DNA of 64,000 nt from a virus, in the IMG/VR virus record IMGVR_UViG_3300028827_000100, positions 1 through 64,000 of that record, one strand, 5' to 3'. Position numbers and translations under genes: made by a program. Position 1 is the stretch's first letter; each line of letters begins with the position of its first letter. Under the pieces are notes generated by a model that worked only from the letters and a program-made list of their open reading frames with translations, did not search any database and had not been told where the DNA came from. Shown in pieces: positions 1 to 6,378 of this stretch.

Positions 1-29
1 CCCCAGATTAATCTGGGGACGTTTTTTTT
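1..29 (+). terminator. Rho-independent terminator at left edge
   Basis: A perfect 18-bp palindrome (positions 1-18, CCCCAGATT/AATCTGGGG) is followed by ACG and a run of eight T (22-29). This is the form of an intrinsic terminator on the + strand and probably ends a transcript coming from left of the window. The gene it serves is outside the window. Confidence 0.75.
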
Positions 30-438
30 AAAAAAACGGTACAGAAGCCGTCTAAAGCCGTAAAAATGGCTTAAAAACGATTTCATTAAGCCGCTTTTCT
101 GTAAGTCCTTGAAAAATAAGGATTTTATATAGTATCGGAAAAACGGTATTTTTTCTGAAAAAGAAGAGGGAATATTTCTTGCAAAGAAGTTGCAAAAATC
201 ATACCGTTTCAAGACGATTTTTTTGAAGAGTTTTTTTAGAAATTTCGCTATAAATTTATTTATTAGTAATATTTAGTTTTTATATATATATAGCGAAAGT
301 GAATGTAAAAAAGTAAGATAAGTTATTGTTTTTAAATAAAAAAACAGTCTTTTTTCAGAAAAAACACACTTCTTGAAAAAAGTGTAAAAAAATACACGAA
401 AAACTGCTTGAAAAACTGCTTTTTGGAGGGTGAAAAAA
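30..438. other. AT-rich gene-free leader with small repeats
   Basis: No convincing gene lies here. The stretch is very AT-rich, with homopolymer A and T runs. I see a 9-bp inverted repeat AAACGGTAT (141-149) / ATACCGTTT (201-209), a small hairpin ACACTT/AAGTGT (366-371/380-385), and a perfect tandem 12-mer GAAAAACTGCTT (398-409 and 410-421) directly before the ribosome-binding site of the first gene. The stretch between the terminator and the first early gene is where a promoter or control region would be expected. I could not settle on a sigma-70-like -35/-10 pair. Confidence 0.5.
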
Positions 439-753
439 ATGGTCGAAAAAGACAGAAAAAACGGTAAAAACAGCACAAAAATACATACAAAAGATGTTGT
501 TGAAACATCTGATAGCAGATTTTCTTCAGATTATGACAGAATTACACTCTTTTTTGATGCGGACAGAAAAATTCTCGAAGTTTTTTTCGTTAGAAAAAAG
601 GGTGGAGTGTATCATATTGAAAAGCACGTTTTCAGGAATGTCAAACAGACTGCTTACAGAAATGTTGCTCACTTTCTTGAAAGAGAAAGGTGGAAAGATT
701 TTTGGGAATATTTGTCCACTCTTGAACTTGCTTGCGTGACGAGGGTTCTATAA
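439..753 (+). CDS. Small phage protein, paralogue of the 1963-2217 product
   Basis: A 104-residue protein of unknown function. ATG 439 is chosen because GGAGG lies at 425-429; an in-frame GTG at 430 overlaps that site. The C-terminal two thirds resembles the protein at 1963-2217: both have a beta-strand stretch (DRITLFF / EKITVFY), then LEV, a charged turn, a short Y/F-R-x-V motif and an end of the form W/FWQF or FWEYL. The two genes flank the methyltransferase at 776, which suggests duplication around it or insertion between copies. First gene after the leader, probably early. The N-terminus is Lys-rich and may bind nucleic acid, but that is only a guess. Confidence 0.75.
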   Translation: MVEKDRKNGKNSTKIHTKDVVETSDSRFSSDYDRITLFFDADRKILEVFFVRKKGGVYHIEKHVFRNVKQTAYRNVAHFLERERWKDFWEYLSTLELACVTRVL

Positions 754-775
754 GAAAGAAAGGAGGACAGTAGAG

Positions 776-1942
776 GTGAAGAAGGTGAGAAAGATATTAA
801 AGAGAAACAGAAGCAATGTTAATGTGATAGAGTTCGGTGACTGTCGTGAAATCCTGAAGCGATGGATTGACGAAGGGGTACAAGTTCATACTTGTGTAAC
901 ATCTCCACCTTACTACGGGTTAAGAGATTACGGCGTGGATGGACAGATAGGTATGGAAGAAACACCCGAAGAATATGTTGCTAACTTGGTTGAAATATTT
1001 CGTCTTGTTCGAAAGGTGTTGCGTGACGATGGGACGTTGTGGTTGAATTTGGGGGATAGTTATGCCTCCAATTTGTATATGAGAAATGCACATAAATACA
1101 AAGACAGAAAAGATGTTAGGGGTGGGGAGTATAAAATTAAAGCAAAAGATTTGATGGGTATCCCGTGGCGAGTAGCCTTCGCACTGCAAGCCGATGGCTG
1201 GTACTTGAGACAAGATATAATCTGGCACAAGCCAAATCCGATGCCAGAGGCTGTAGCTGATAGATGTACAAAGGCGCATGAATATATATTTCTGTTGAGT
1301 AAATCCAAGAAATATTATTATGACCAACTGGCTACACTGGAACCAGCTATTAGCGGAATTAAATCCCCTGGAAAGTCAAGAACAGATAGTTACCACAAAT
1401 TAATTTTACCGGATGGCACACCCCCGTTTCAGCAAGAAGTCAAATCTTGGGGAAGTATTGATGGTAATCGAAACAAACATTCTGTTTGGACTGTTACTCT
1501 AACCCCATACAAAGAGGCTCATTTTGCGACGTATCCACCGTCTTTGATAGAGCCGTGCATTCTTGCCGGAACATCCGAAAAAGGGTGTTGTCCGGTTTGT
1601 GGTTCTCCGTGGGAGCGCAAAATTAAAAGGAGAAAAACAGGTTCTGTCAAGCCAAGAACTTTTGGTAAATCTGGGAACAAAGACAGGACAGATATTGGAT
1701 GGGTATATGAAGGTTTGATTACAACAACCGTTGGTTGGAGACCTACTTGCAGTTGTAATGCGGGAGACCCCGTACCATGCATTGTTCTTGACCCATTTAT
1801 GGGGAGTGGTACAACAGCGGCGGTGGCTGTAAAGCATAATCGAAATTATATAGGTTGCGAACTGAACAAAGAATATAAAAAGTTACAAGATGAAAGAATT
1901 AAGTTGGCGAAAATCGACAAATATGGTTTTTTTTGGTTTTAA
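776..1942 (+). CDS. DNA methyltransferase (N4-cytosine/N6-adenine type)
   Basis: A 388-residue AdoMet-dependent DNA amino-methyltransferase. The catalytic motif IV is SPPYYG (about residues 43-48), near the N-terminus. The AdoMet-binding motif I, LDPFMGSGTT, lies near residue 340, so the order is the beta-class arrangement. SPPY favours N4-cytosine methylation, though N6-adenine cannot be excluded. Between them sit two cysteine pairs (CCPVC near residue 265 and CSC...C near 325) that could hold zinc. GTG 776 is used because AGGAGG ends 10 nt upstream. No restriction endonuclease is adjacent, so it is probably an orphan enzyme protecting phage DNA from host restriction or marking it. A second, different methyltransferase is at 8209. 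Confidence 0.93.
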   Translation: MKKVRKILKRNRSNVNVIEFGDCREILKRWIDEGVQVHTCVTSPPYYGLRDYGVDGQIGMEETPEEYVANLVEIFRLVRKVLRDDGTLWLNLGDSYASNLYMRNAHKYKDRKDVRGGEYKIKAKDLMGIPWRVAFALQADGWYLRQDIIWHKPNPMPEAVADRCTKAHEYIFLLSKSKKYYYDQLATLEPAISGIKSPGKSRTDSYHKLILPDGTPPFQQEVKSWGSIDGNRNKHSVWTVTLTPYKEAHFATYPPSLIEPCILAGTSEKGCCPVCGSPWERKIKRRKTGSVKPRTFGKSGNKDRTDIGWVYEGLITTTVGWRPTCSCNAGDPVPCIVLDPFMGSGTTAAVAVKHNRNYIGCELNKEYKKLQDERIKLAKIDKYGFFWF

Positions 1943-1962
1943 TGATTGAAGGGTTTTAAAGT

Positions 1963-2217
1963 ATGATTTTTGGAAAAGAGTTTGATTCAAAAAGATATGG
2001 GCGTGAAAAGATAACGGTTTTCTACAATGAGAACATGGCACAGCTTGAAGTTTATGTTGAAAGGGAAAAAGATGCGACTGTAAAAAGATATAAATATAGA
2101 GATGTGGCTCTGATAAATGCAGTGAGAATGAAAAAACATCTTGTAAACGGAAACGTTGGCAAGTTCTGGCAGTTTGCAAGAAAACATGAACTTATGGATG
2201 AAATGGACATATACTGA
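1963..2217 (+). CDS. Small phage protein, paralogue of the 439-753 product
   Basis: An 84-residue protein of unknown function. It lacks the basic N-terminal extension of its relative at 439 but shares the core (strand, LEV, Y-R-D/N-V, FWQF near the end). The ribosome-binding site is weak (GAAGGG about 10 nt before ATG). It lies 20 nt after the methyltransferase stop, so the three genes 439/776/1963 look co-transcribed. Confidence 0.75.
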   Translation: MIFGKEFDSKRYGREKITVFYNENMAQLEVYVEREKDATVKRYKYRDVALINAVRMKKHLVNGNVGKFWQFARKHELMDEMDIY

Positions 2218-2234
2218 ATGAGGGGGTGTTGATT

Positions 2235-2774
2235 GTGATAGCTTTTGATATTGATGGTGTTGTTGTGGATGTATATGATTCCGTGCACAGGGAAATCAGA
2301 AGGAGGACCGGTTTGTCTGAAACGTATTGTGAACCGTCTTATGATTTTTATCTTGATTACGGCCTTACACACGAAGACTTCATGGAAGCTTTTTCACATC
2401 TCGTTATGACGCACAAATTCAAGCCGATGAAAAATTCATTTCGTGTTCTCAAAAAATATGCGGACAAAACCGGAATGATATATTTTATAACGAACAGACC
2501 TGAACATCTGATTCCATATACGAGAGAGTGGTTTCTGGAGTACAGAGCCTGTTTCCCGTTTGAGATAGTGAATGTGGATGGTTCAAAAACAGAGGCGGCA
2601 AGGAAAATTGGATGTGATGGTATAGTGGATGACCACATGGACAACGTCAGAGATTTTGTAAATTCCGGCATGAAAGGTTTTTTGTTCTTCCAGCCGTGGC
2701 ACACTTTTTACGACCTGTCTGGATTGAATGTTGTAAATAGCTGGAGTGAACTTGCTGAAATTCTTGGCGTGTAA
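2235..2774 (+). CDS. HAD-superfamily phosphatase, 5'-nucleotidase-like
   Basis: About 179 residues. The N-terminus carries the HAD nucleophile motif FDIDG (DxD), followed mid-protein by FITNRP (motif II, Thr) and a C-terminal IVDDHMDN (motif IV acidic pair). This is the layout of NT5C/NrdC-like 5'-nucleotidases often found in phages, where they adjust nucleotide pools. GTG 2235 is preferred because GGGGG lies 8 nt upstream; GTG 2226 and TTG 2229 are possible in-frame alternatives. The exact substrate cannot be read from sequence. Confidence 0.85.
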   Translation: MIAFDIDGVVVDVYDSVHREIRRRTGLSETYCEPSYDFYLDYGLTHEDFMEAFSHLVMTHKFKPMKNSFRVLKKYADKTGMIYFITNRPEHLIPYTREWFLEYRACFPFEIVNVDGSKTEAARKIGCDGIVDDHMDNVRDFVNSGMKGFLFFQPWHTFYDLSGLNVVNSWSELAEILGV

Positions 2775-2803
2775 ATTCATTTAAGTAGGGGGTGATTCTT
2801 TGA

Positions 2804-2968
2804 ATGAGAGATGCTTTTGAAAAAACACTGTGCATGGATAACTTGCTTGTTGCTCAAAAAGTCTTGAGATATTTGGCGAAAGATGAGACAAATGCTGAAT
2901 TTGACAACACAGCCATTAATCATGTAATGAAACTGTTGGATGAAAAAATACGTGAAGTAAACAAATAA
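2804..2968 (+). CDS. 54-residue hypothetical protein
   Basis: A short, uninterrupted frame from ATG 2804 to TAA 2966-2968, with GGGGG about 14 nt upstream. It fills the gap between the HAD gene and the IS110-like gene. The predicted product is helical and mixed-charge (starts MRDAFEKTL, ends IREVNK). No family recognised. It is supported mainly by position, ribosome-binding site and codon habit like its neighbours. Confidence 0.6.
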   Translation: MRDAFEKTLCMDNLLVAQKVLRYLAKDETNAEFDNTAINHVMKLLDEKIREVNK

Positions 2969-2998
2969 GTTTTATCCGGTATGAGAGGAGGAAAAAAA

Positions 2999-3862
2999 AT
3001 GTTTGAAGTGATTGAAAAACTGAATAAGGATTTGAAGGAAGCGGCAAAGAGACTTGAAGGGAGGGAATGCAGGTATCTCGTTGATGCATATTACATGATT
3101 CAAGAGTATAGAAAGTCTCTTGCAAATCAAATCAGGATGTCCGGCGATGAACCTAACGCCCTGATTGGCTGGATGTTTGAGCAGGCAAAGGTTGTTGAGA
3201 ACAACATCAAAAGAGCGTTAGATGTTTACACTGACGAAAATCCTGTTGGCGTCTGGATGAAATCAATCAAAGGCATTGGCCCTGTTCTTGCGGCAGGATT
3301 ACTTGCTCATATAGACATAGAGAAAGCACCTACTGTTGGGCACATCTGGTCATTTGCCGGACTTGACCCCACGAAGAAGTGGGGGAAGGGGCAGAAGAGA
3401 CCGTGGAATGCACGGTTGAAAACTTTATGCTGGAAGATAGGAGATTGTTTTGTTAAGGTCTCAAATCGCCCTGATGATTTGTATGGTAAGCTGTACAAGG
3501 AGAGAAAAGAATATGAAATCAGCAAAAACTTGAGAGGGGAATATGCAGAGCAGGCGGCAGAAATTTTGAGAACAAAAAATATAGGTCGTGACACGGAAGC
3601 GTACAAATATTATGTTCAGGGGCTTCTGCCGCCGGGCCATATAGACATGAGGGCAAGAAGATATGCTGTTAAACAGTTCCTTGCTGATTTACACTATGTA
3701 TGGTATAGATACCATTTTAAGAAGGAGCCGCCAAAACCGTATCCTATAGCTATACTTGGCCATGCTCATGAGAGGGAAAAGCCATTGTTTAGAACGATTG
3801 TTCCGGCAAAGCGAGCCATAGAAAAGGATAGTACCCGGAATAGGGAGCGAAAAAGTATATAG
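2999..3862 (+). CDS. Orphan IS110-like protein (C-terminal Tnp/HhH part only)
   Basis: A 287-residue protein. ATG 2999 is used because AGGAGG lies just upstream and inside the longer frame from 2981. Residues 88-107 form a helix-hairpin-helix (IKGIGPVLAAGLL). It is followed by AGLDP at 120-124 and a basic stretch GKGQKRPWNARLKTL, the arrangement of the C-terminal domain of IS110/IS116/IS902 recombinases (Pfam Transposase_20). The usual N-terminal DEDD RuvC-like domain is absent: residues 1-85 are helical. No Ser stands where the catalytic Ser of the Tnp domain is normally found after GLDP; TKKWGKG is there instead. A further helical tail (150-245) is not typical of IS110. No IS ends are seen. 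The repeat array at 3775-4054 starts within the last codons. Probably a domesticated nucleic-acid-binding protein; recombinase activity looks unlikely. Confidence 0.85.
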   Translation: MFEVIEKLNKDLKEAAKRLEGRECRYLVDAYYMIQEYRKSLANQIRMSGDEPNALIGWMFEQAKVVENNIKRALDVYTDENPVGVWMKSIKGIGPVLAAGLLAHIDIEKAPTVGHIWSFAGLDPTKKWGKGQKRPWNARLKTLCWKIGDCFVKVSNRPDDLYGKLYKERKEYEISKNLRGEYAEQAAEILRTKNIGRDTEAYKYYVQGLLPPGHIDMRARRYAVKQFLADLHYVWYRYHFKKEPPKPYPIAILGHAHEREKPLFRTIVPAKRAIEKDSTRNRERKSI

Positions 3863-4054
3863 CCATAAGGATGGATAGCACCAACTTGGTTGAGTGAGCC
3901 TTATGAATTGCGGATGGGTTTATGCCATGTGAGTAGAGTGAGCCATCGAAAAAGAGCGAGTCATGATTAGTGAGAGTACCAAAAAAGTTAGAACGGGTCA
4001 TATCCATTGAGAGTACCACAACACCCGTGCGAATTATGTGACGAGAGTGCACCA
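3775..4054 (+). repeat. Degenerate 18/36-nt repeat array downstream of the IS110-like gene
   Basis: 10-nt cores recur with mostly 8-nt variable segments between them. Cores start at 3775, 3809, 3827, 3845, 3856, 3874, 3892, 3918, 3936, 3954, 3972, 3991, 4009, 4027 and 4045. Two types tend to alternate. Type A ends in GCCA/GTCA (AAGCGAGCCA, TATATAGCCA, GAGCGAGTCA, GAACGGGTCA). Type B resembles GAGAGTACCA (GATAGTACCC, GATAGCACCA, GAGAGTACCA twice, GAGTGCACCA). From 3936 to 4054 the spacing is 18, 18, 19, 18, 18, 18. Segments after type A cores all begin with T. The array overlaps the 3' end of the IS110-like gene by about 90 bp and leaves 3863-4089 without a gene. It is not a CRISPR: the units are too short and degenerate. 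It may be a transcribed RNA, perhaps guide-like, or a binding array for the adjacent protein. Confidence 0.7.
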
Positions 4055-4089
4055 AAATTCAAATTAAAACGAAAGGGGGTGATGATTGC

Positions 4090-4416
4090 ATGAAAGTAGG
4101 TGATACTGGCAATGTTAACGTGGAGAATCTTAAGGTTGAGGATGGTGCTACAAAAATGAATATAGTCGGCGGGTTTGGGATTGTGCATGATTATCTTTCT
4201 GAATTGAGTGCTGTAATTGATACTCTTGAGACAAGACTCAAACCTGTAACAGGGAAGATGTCCCTAAAGCCATGCGATGAAGAAAAGAAGATTAGCGGTG
4301 TCAGTTTTGTGGGGCATTTAGAATCCGAGGTTGGCGTAAATTTACGGGAGACGATTGCGCACGTACAGGAGGCAACTGAAAGATTGCATAATATAATTAT
4401 GAATCTTGAAATTTAA
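4090..4416 (+). CDS. Hypothetical protein downstream of the repeat array
   Basis: A 108-residue protein starting at ATG 4090 with a strong GGGGGTGATG ribosome-binding site in the gap after the repeat array. The N-terminus is Gly/Val/Asp-rich and the C-terminal half looks helical (SEVGVNLRETIAHVQEATER). No known family recognised. Two hairpins follow at once, so it probably closes a transcription unit that includes the IS110-like gene and array. It could be functionally linked to them, but that is only positional inference. Confidence 0.75.
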   Translation: MKVGDTGNVNVENLKVEDGATKMNIVGGFGIVHDYLSELSAVIDTLETRLKPVTGKMSLKPCDEEKKISGVSFVGHLESEVGVNLRETIAHVQEATERLHNIIMNLEI

Positions 4417-4419
4417 GTT

Positions 4420-4493
4420 CCCGCCATTAGCGGCGTGGCGGGCGAATACCTCCTTCTGATTTCGGGGTCGCATTTTGCGACCCCACTTTTTTT
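4420..4493 (+). terminator. Tandem hairpins, the second a rho-independent terminator
   Basis: The first hairpin is CCCGCCA (4420-4426) / TGGCGGG (4436-4442) with a 9-nt loop and no T tract. The second is GGGGTCGC (4464-4471) / GCGACCCC (4477-4484) with loop ATTTT, followed by ACTTTTTTT to 4493, a canonical terminator. It separates the 439-4416 unit from the genes beginning at 4510. Confidence 0.85.
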
Positions 4494-4509
4494 ATAATTG
4501 GAGTGAAAT

Positions 4510-4902
4510 ATGGAATGCAGGTATTTTGAGATAGAATGCAAGTATGCAGACGTGGACAGCAACGGGTTTGTCTGCCTTGGTTCTCCCGACGTTTGTCCAT
4601 ACGGAGAACCTGTAATGGAGAAAATCAAAGAAGGGCATACAAGGCACTGTGCATGTAGGATTGTTCACGGTGACGGCAAGTGCGAATGCGGCATGAGCGA
4701 CGGTTCACCCGAAAAGAAGCAACGGGAGTGCCCATCCTGTGGAGCGAAAGGGGCTTGGAAGGATTCAGTTGATTTGACTGATACGAAAGTTGATGTTGAA
4801 TTTGGTTGCCTGTTTTGTCATTGCAGGTGGCGGGAAAGATATATCTTAACGTATGTTGGAACTCAAATCCTGAAACAGGGAAATCAGAAAAATGAAGTGT
4901 AA
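4510..4902 (+). CDS. Cysteine-rich putative zinc protein
   Basis: A 130-residue protein with about 14 cysteines. The C-terminal half has a zinc-ribbon pattern: CPSCGAKGAW, about 30 residues later GCLFCHCRW. The N-terminal half has additional Cys/His clusters (HCACRI, CECG). Zinc ribbons of this kind usually bind nucleic acid or other proteins. The role here is unknown. First gene after the terminator at 4464-4493. No clear promoter seen in the 16 nt between. Confidence 0.8.
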   Translation: MECRYFEIECKYADVDSNGFVCLGSPDVCPYGEPVMEKIKEGHTRHCACRIVHGDGKCECGMSDGSPEKKQRECPSCGAKGAWKDSVDLTDTKVDVEFGCLFCHCRWRERYILTYVGTQILKQGNQKNEV

Positions 4903-4961
4903 AGCGGTTATATTCAAAATTGAAATTGTTGATACAAGGGGATAATTTTGCGGAGTTATCA

Positions 4962-5159
4962 ATGAAAAGATTAAAAATGACAATTGAGCTTGAATGTGAT
5001 GATAGGCTATTTAATGAAAGCGATCCTGAAGAGGTATCTTGGTTTTTCAATTATGTCATGAAAAAGAAGTTGTTATTGCATAGTAATGAAATTGGAGATG
5101 TTGTTGGGACTGTCAAAGTGATTAAATGCGATAATTTAACCATGGAAGGGAAGGGATAA
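4962..5159 (+). CDS. Hypothetical protein
   Basis: A 65-residue protein from ATG 4962, chosen because GGAG lies 6 nt upstream; an in-frame TTG at 4920 has no site. The sequence suggests alternating strands and one helix (ESDPEEVSWFFNYVMKKK). No family recognised. It is separated by 1 nt from the next start, so translation is probably coupled. Confidence 0.7.
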   Translation: MKRLKMTIELECDDRLFNESDPEEVSWFFNYVMKKKLLLHSNEIGDVVGTVKVIKCDNLTMEGKG

Positions 5160-5160
5160 G

Positions 5161-5433
5161 ATGACGTTGTATAGCATTGTCAAGGAGTGGTTGAAAGAGC
5201 ATGGCTATGACGGTCTTGTGTTAGATGGAAAGACCTGCCGTGGTTGTGGCCTTGATGCTCTTATGTCCTGTCTGGAGCCGGATGTGAACTGTGCACCGGC
5301 GAAAAGAGTTTTATGCAAGGATTGTAGAAGCAGGAAGGGTTGTTCTGTATACAGGGATTACAAAGAGGGAAAAATTCAGGGAGTTCCACATTGTTATAAA
5401 ATCCCGGAAGGAACTTTAGGGAGGAGTGAATGA
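5161..5433 (+). CDS. Cysteine-rich hypothetical protein
   Basis: A 90-residue protein with seven Cys in pairs (CRGCG, CKDC, plus single Cys), suggesting one bound zinc. Starts one base after the previous stop and its TGA overlaps the next ATG. This belongs to a run of small cysteine-rich phage proteins (4510, 5161, 5563, 6056, 7634, 10243) typical of early accessory regions. Function unknown. Confidence 0.75.
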   Translation: MTLYSIVKEWLKEHGYDGLVLDGKTCRGCGLDALMSCLEPDVNCAPAKRVLCKDCRSRKGCSVYRDYKEGKIQGVPHCYKIPEGTLGRSE

Positions 5434-5570
5434 TTAAAGTCAGTATAACAGCCATTAAAGAAGAAGGTTTGGAATGGTTGAGGTCATATACCATCTATTT
5501 GCCTTACCAAGACTGGACAATCATTGAAACCTTATTAAACAGGTTTGGCAGGAAGATCGACGATGCCTAA
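5430..5570 (+). CDS. 46-residue hypothetical protein
   Basis: An uninterrupted short frame from ATG 5430 (ATGA overlap with the previous stop, GGAGG at 5421-5425) to TAA 5568-5570. Mixed strand/helix composition with WLRSYTIYLP. No family recognised. Its start and stop both overlap neighbours, which supports it as a real coupled gene. Confidence 0.65.
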   Translation: MIKVSITAIKEEGLEWLRSYTIYLPYQDWTIIETLLNRFGRKIDDA

Positions 5571-5697
5571 CGTAAAGAAAGCAACATCTGTTGTCATTGT
5601 AACGGAGCCGGAGTATACGAACGAACCTTGGGAGCCGGACTCCAGCGAAAGAATCTGCCCGTTCTGCGATGGGACGGGGGTGATGGAGGATGAGTGA
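5563..5697 (+). CDS. 44-residue protein with CPFCDGTG motif
   Basis: Starts at ATG 5563, overlapping the previous gene by 8 nt, with AGGAAG upstream; stops at TGA 5695-5697, overlapping the next ATG. It contains ICPFCDGTGVM near the C-terminus, a CxxCxGxG half-motif like one repeat of the DnaJ zinc finger. With only one such motif, zinc binding would need dimerisation. The role is unknown. Confidence 0.6.
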   Translation: MPNVKKATSVVIVTEPEYTNEPWEPDSSERICPFCDGTGVMEDE

Positions 5698-6026
5698 TGA
5701 CCTTTGACGAATACCAGAAGAAAGCAAGACAAGTCGCAATCTATCCCAACAAGGGAAACAACATCATCTATCCAGCACTGGGTCTTTGCGGCGAGGCTGG
5801 AGAAGTTGCGGAGAAAATCAAAAAAATCCTTAGAGATAAGGGTGGCAATGTAAGTATAGAGGATAGAGAATCTATTGCCTACGAGTTGGGAGATGCCCTG
5901 TGGTACATATATGCACTGGCAGACGAGCTGGAACTATCCTTAGATGACATTGCAAGGATGAACCTTGAAAAACTGTTCTCTCGAAAAAGGAGAGGCAAAC
6001 TACAGGGAGATGGTGATGACAGGTAA
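5697..6026 (+). CDS. MazG-like nucleotide pyrophosphohydrolase
   Basis: A 109-residue single-domain protein of the all-alpha NTP pyrophosphatase superfamily. It has GLCGEAGEVAEKIKK (the ExxE helix) and about 40 residues later YELGDALWYIYALAD (the ExxD helix); these four acidic residues coordinate Mg2+. These enzymes hydrolyse (d)NTPs to monophosphates. Phage versions are thought to adjust nucleotide pools or host (p)ppGpp signalling; the substrate here is not determinable. ATG 5697 is preferred because GGAGG lies 6 nt upstream. Confidence 0.9.
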   Translation: MTFDEYQKKARQVAIYPNKGNNIIYPALGLCGEAGEVAEKIKKILRDKGGNVSIEDRESIAYELGDALWYIYALADELELSLDDIARMNLEKLFSRKRRGKLQGDGDDR

Positions 6027-6055
6027 GATTTCACATGAGAAAGGGGGTGGGTAAT

Positions 6056-6253
6056 GTGGATGGGTGTCAGGTGGTAAGTGGCAAGTGTCCGTATGGCATT
6101 GTAAATGCGTCTGATACTTTCATGAAAAATTGTATAAGGTGTGATCCCGTGCTTGGCAAGAAGTTTTTACTTGAATCTATTGCAAAAAGAAGTTTCATAG
6201 AGGTTTCAAGGCGAAGCATGAAAATGAAAAAGAGGGGCGGGGGTAATAAGTGA
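6056..6253 (+). CDS. Small cysteine-containing hypothetical protein
   Basis: A 65-residue protein from GTG 6056, preceded by GGGGGTGGG; ATG 6035 gives a 7-residue extension but lacks a site. It contains GKCPYGIV and NCIRCDP, a four-Cys set that could hold zinc, and a basic C-terminus (SRRSMKMKKRGGG). Last gene before the promoter region of the ring-nuclease gene. Confidence 0.65.
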   Translation: MDGCQVVSGKCPYGIVNASDTFMKNCIRCDPVLGKKFLLESIAKRSFIEVSRRSMKMKKRGGGNK

Positions 6254-6264
6254 TATTTATACGG

Positions 6265-6330
6265 CTATAAGTTATAGTCTTATATCTACAATAAATAGTC
6301 GAAAAGTCTTAAATGTGATATAATATATAT
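6265..6330 (+). promoter_or_regulatory. Extended -10 promoter with palindromic site upstream
   Basis: TGATATAAT (6316-6324) is a perfect extended -10 element (TG-N-TATAAT). The -35 position 17 bp upstream (TAGTCG) matches TTGACA poorly, which is normal for extended -10 promoters. Upstream lies CTATAA-G-TTATAG (6265-6277), a perfect inverted repeat and a candidate operator. The predicted leader contains CCGGG/CCCGG, a weak hairpin before the AGGAGG at about 6366. This gives the 6379 gene its own promoter. Confidence 0.7.
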
Positions 6331-6378
6331 GCCGGGGGTGGAGTGTCCCGGTAATAAAAAAAAGAAGGAGGTATTTTT

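Noticed and set aside
920-1327. Minus-strand open frames in the methyltransferase and elsewhere
   Set aside because: All long minus-strand frames lie opposite well-supported + strand genes, have no ribosome-binding sites and read as low-complexity; they are shadows.
3775-4054. CRISPR array
   Set aside because: Cores are only about 10 nt and degenerate, spacers 8 nt; no 20-40 nt direct repeats and no cas genes in the window.
2981-4054. Complete IS110 insertion sequence
   Set aside because: The protein lacks the DEDD domain and no IS boundaries or target-site features are visible; the gene is embedded in a phage operon.
4420-4442. First hairpin as an independent terminator
   Set aside because: It has no T tract; only the second hairpin (4464-4493) is a proper terminator.
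6290-6302. Canonical -35 box for the ring-nuclease promoter
   Set aside because: TAGTCG matches TTGACA at only three positions; the extended -10 explains the promoter better.
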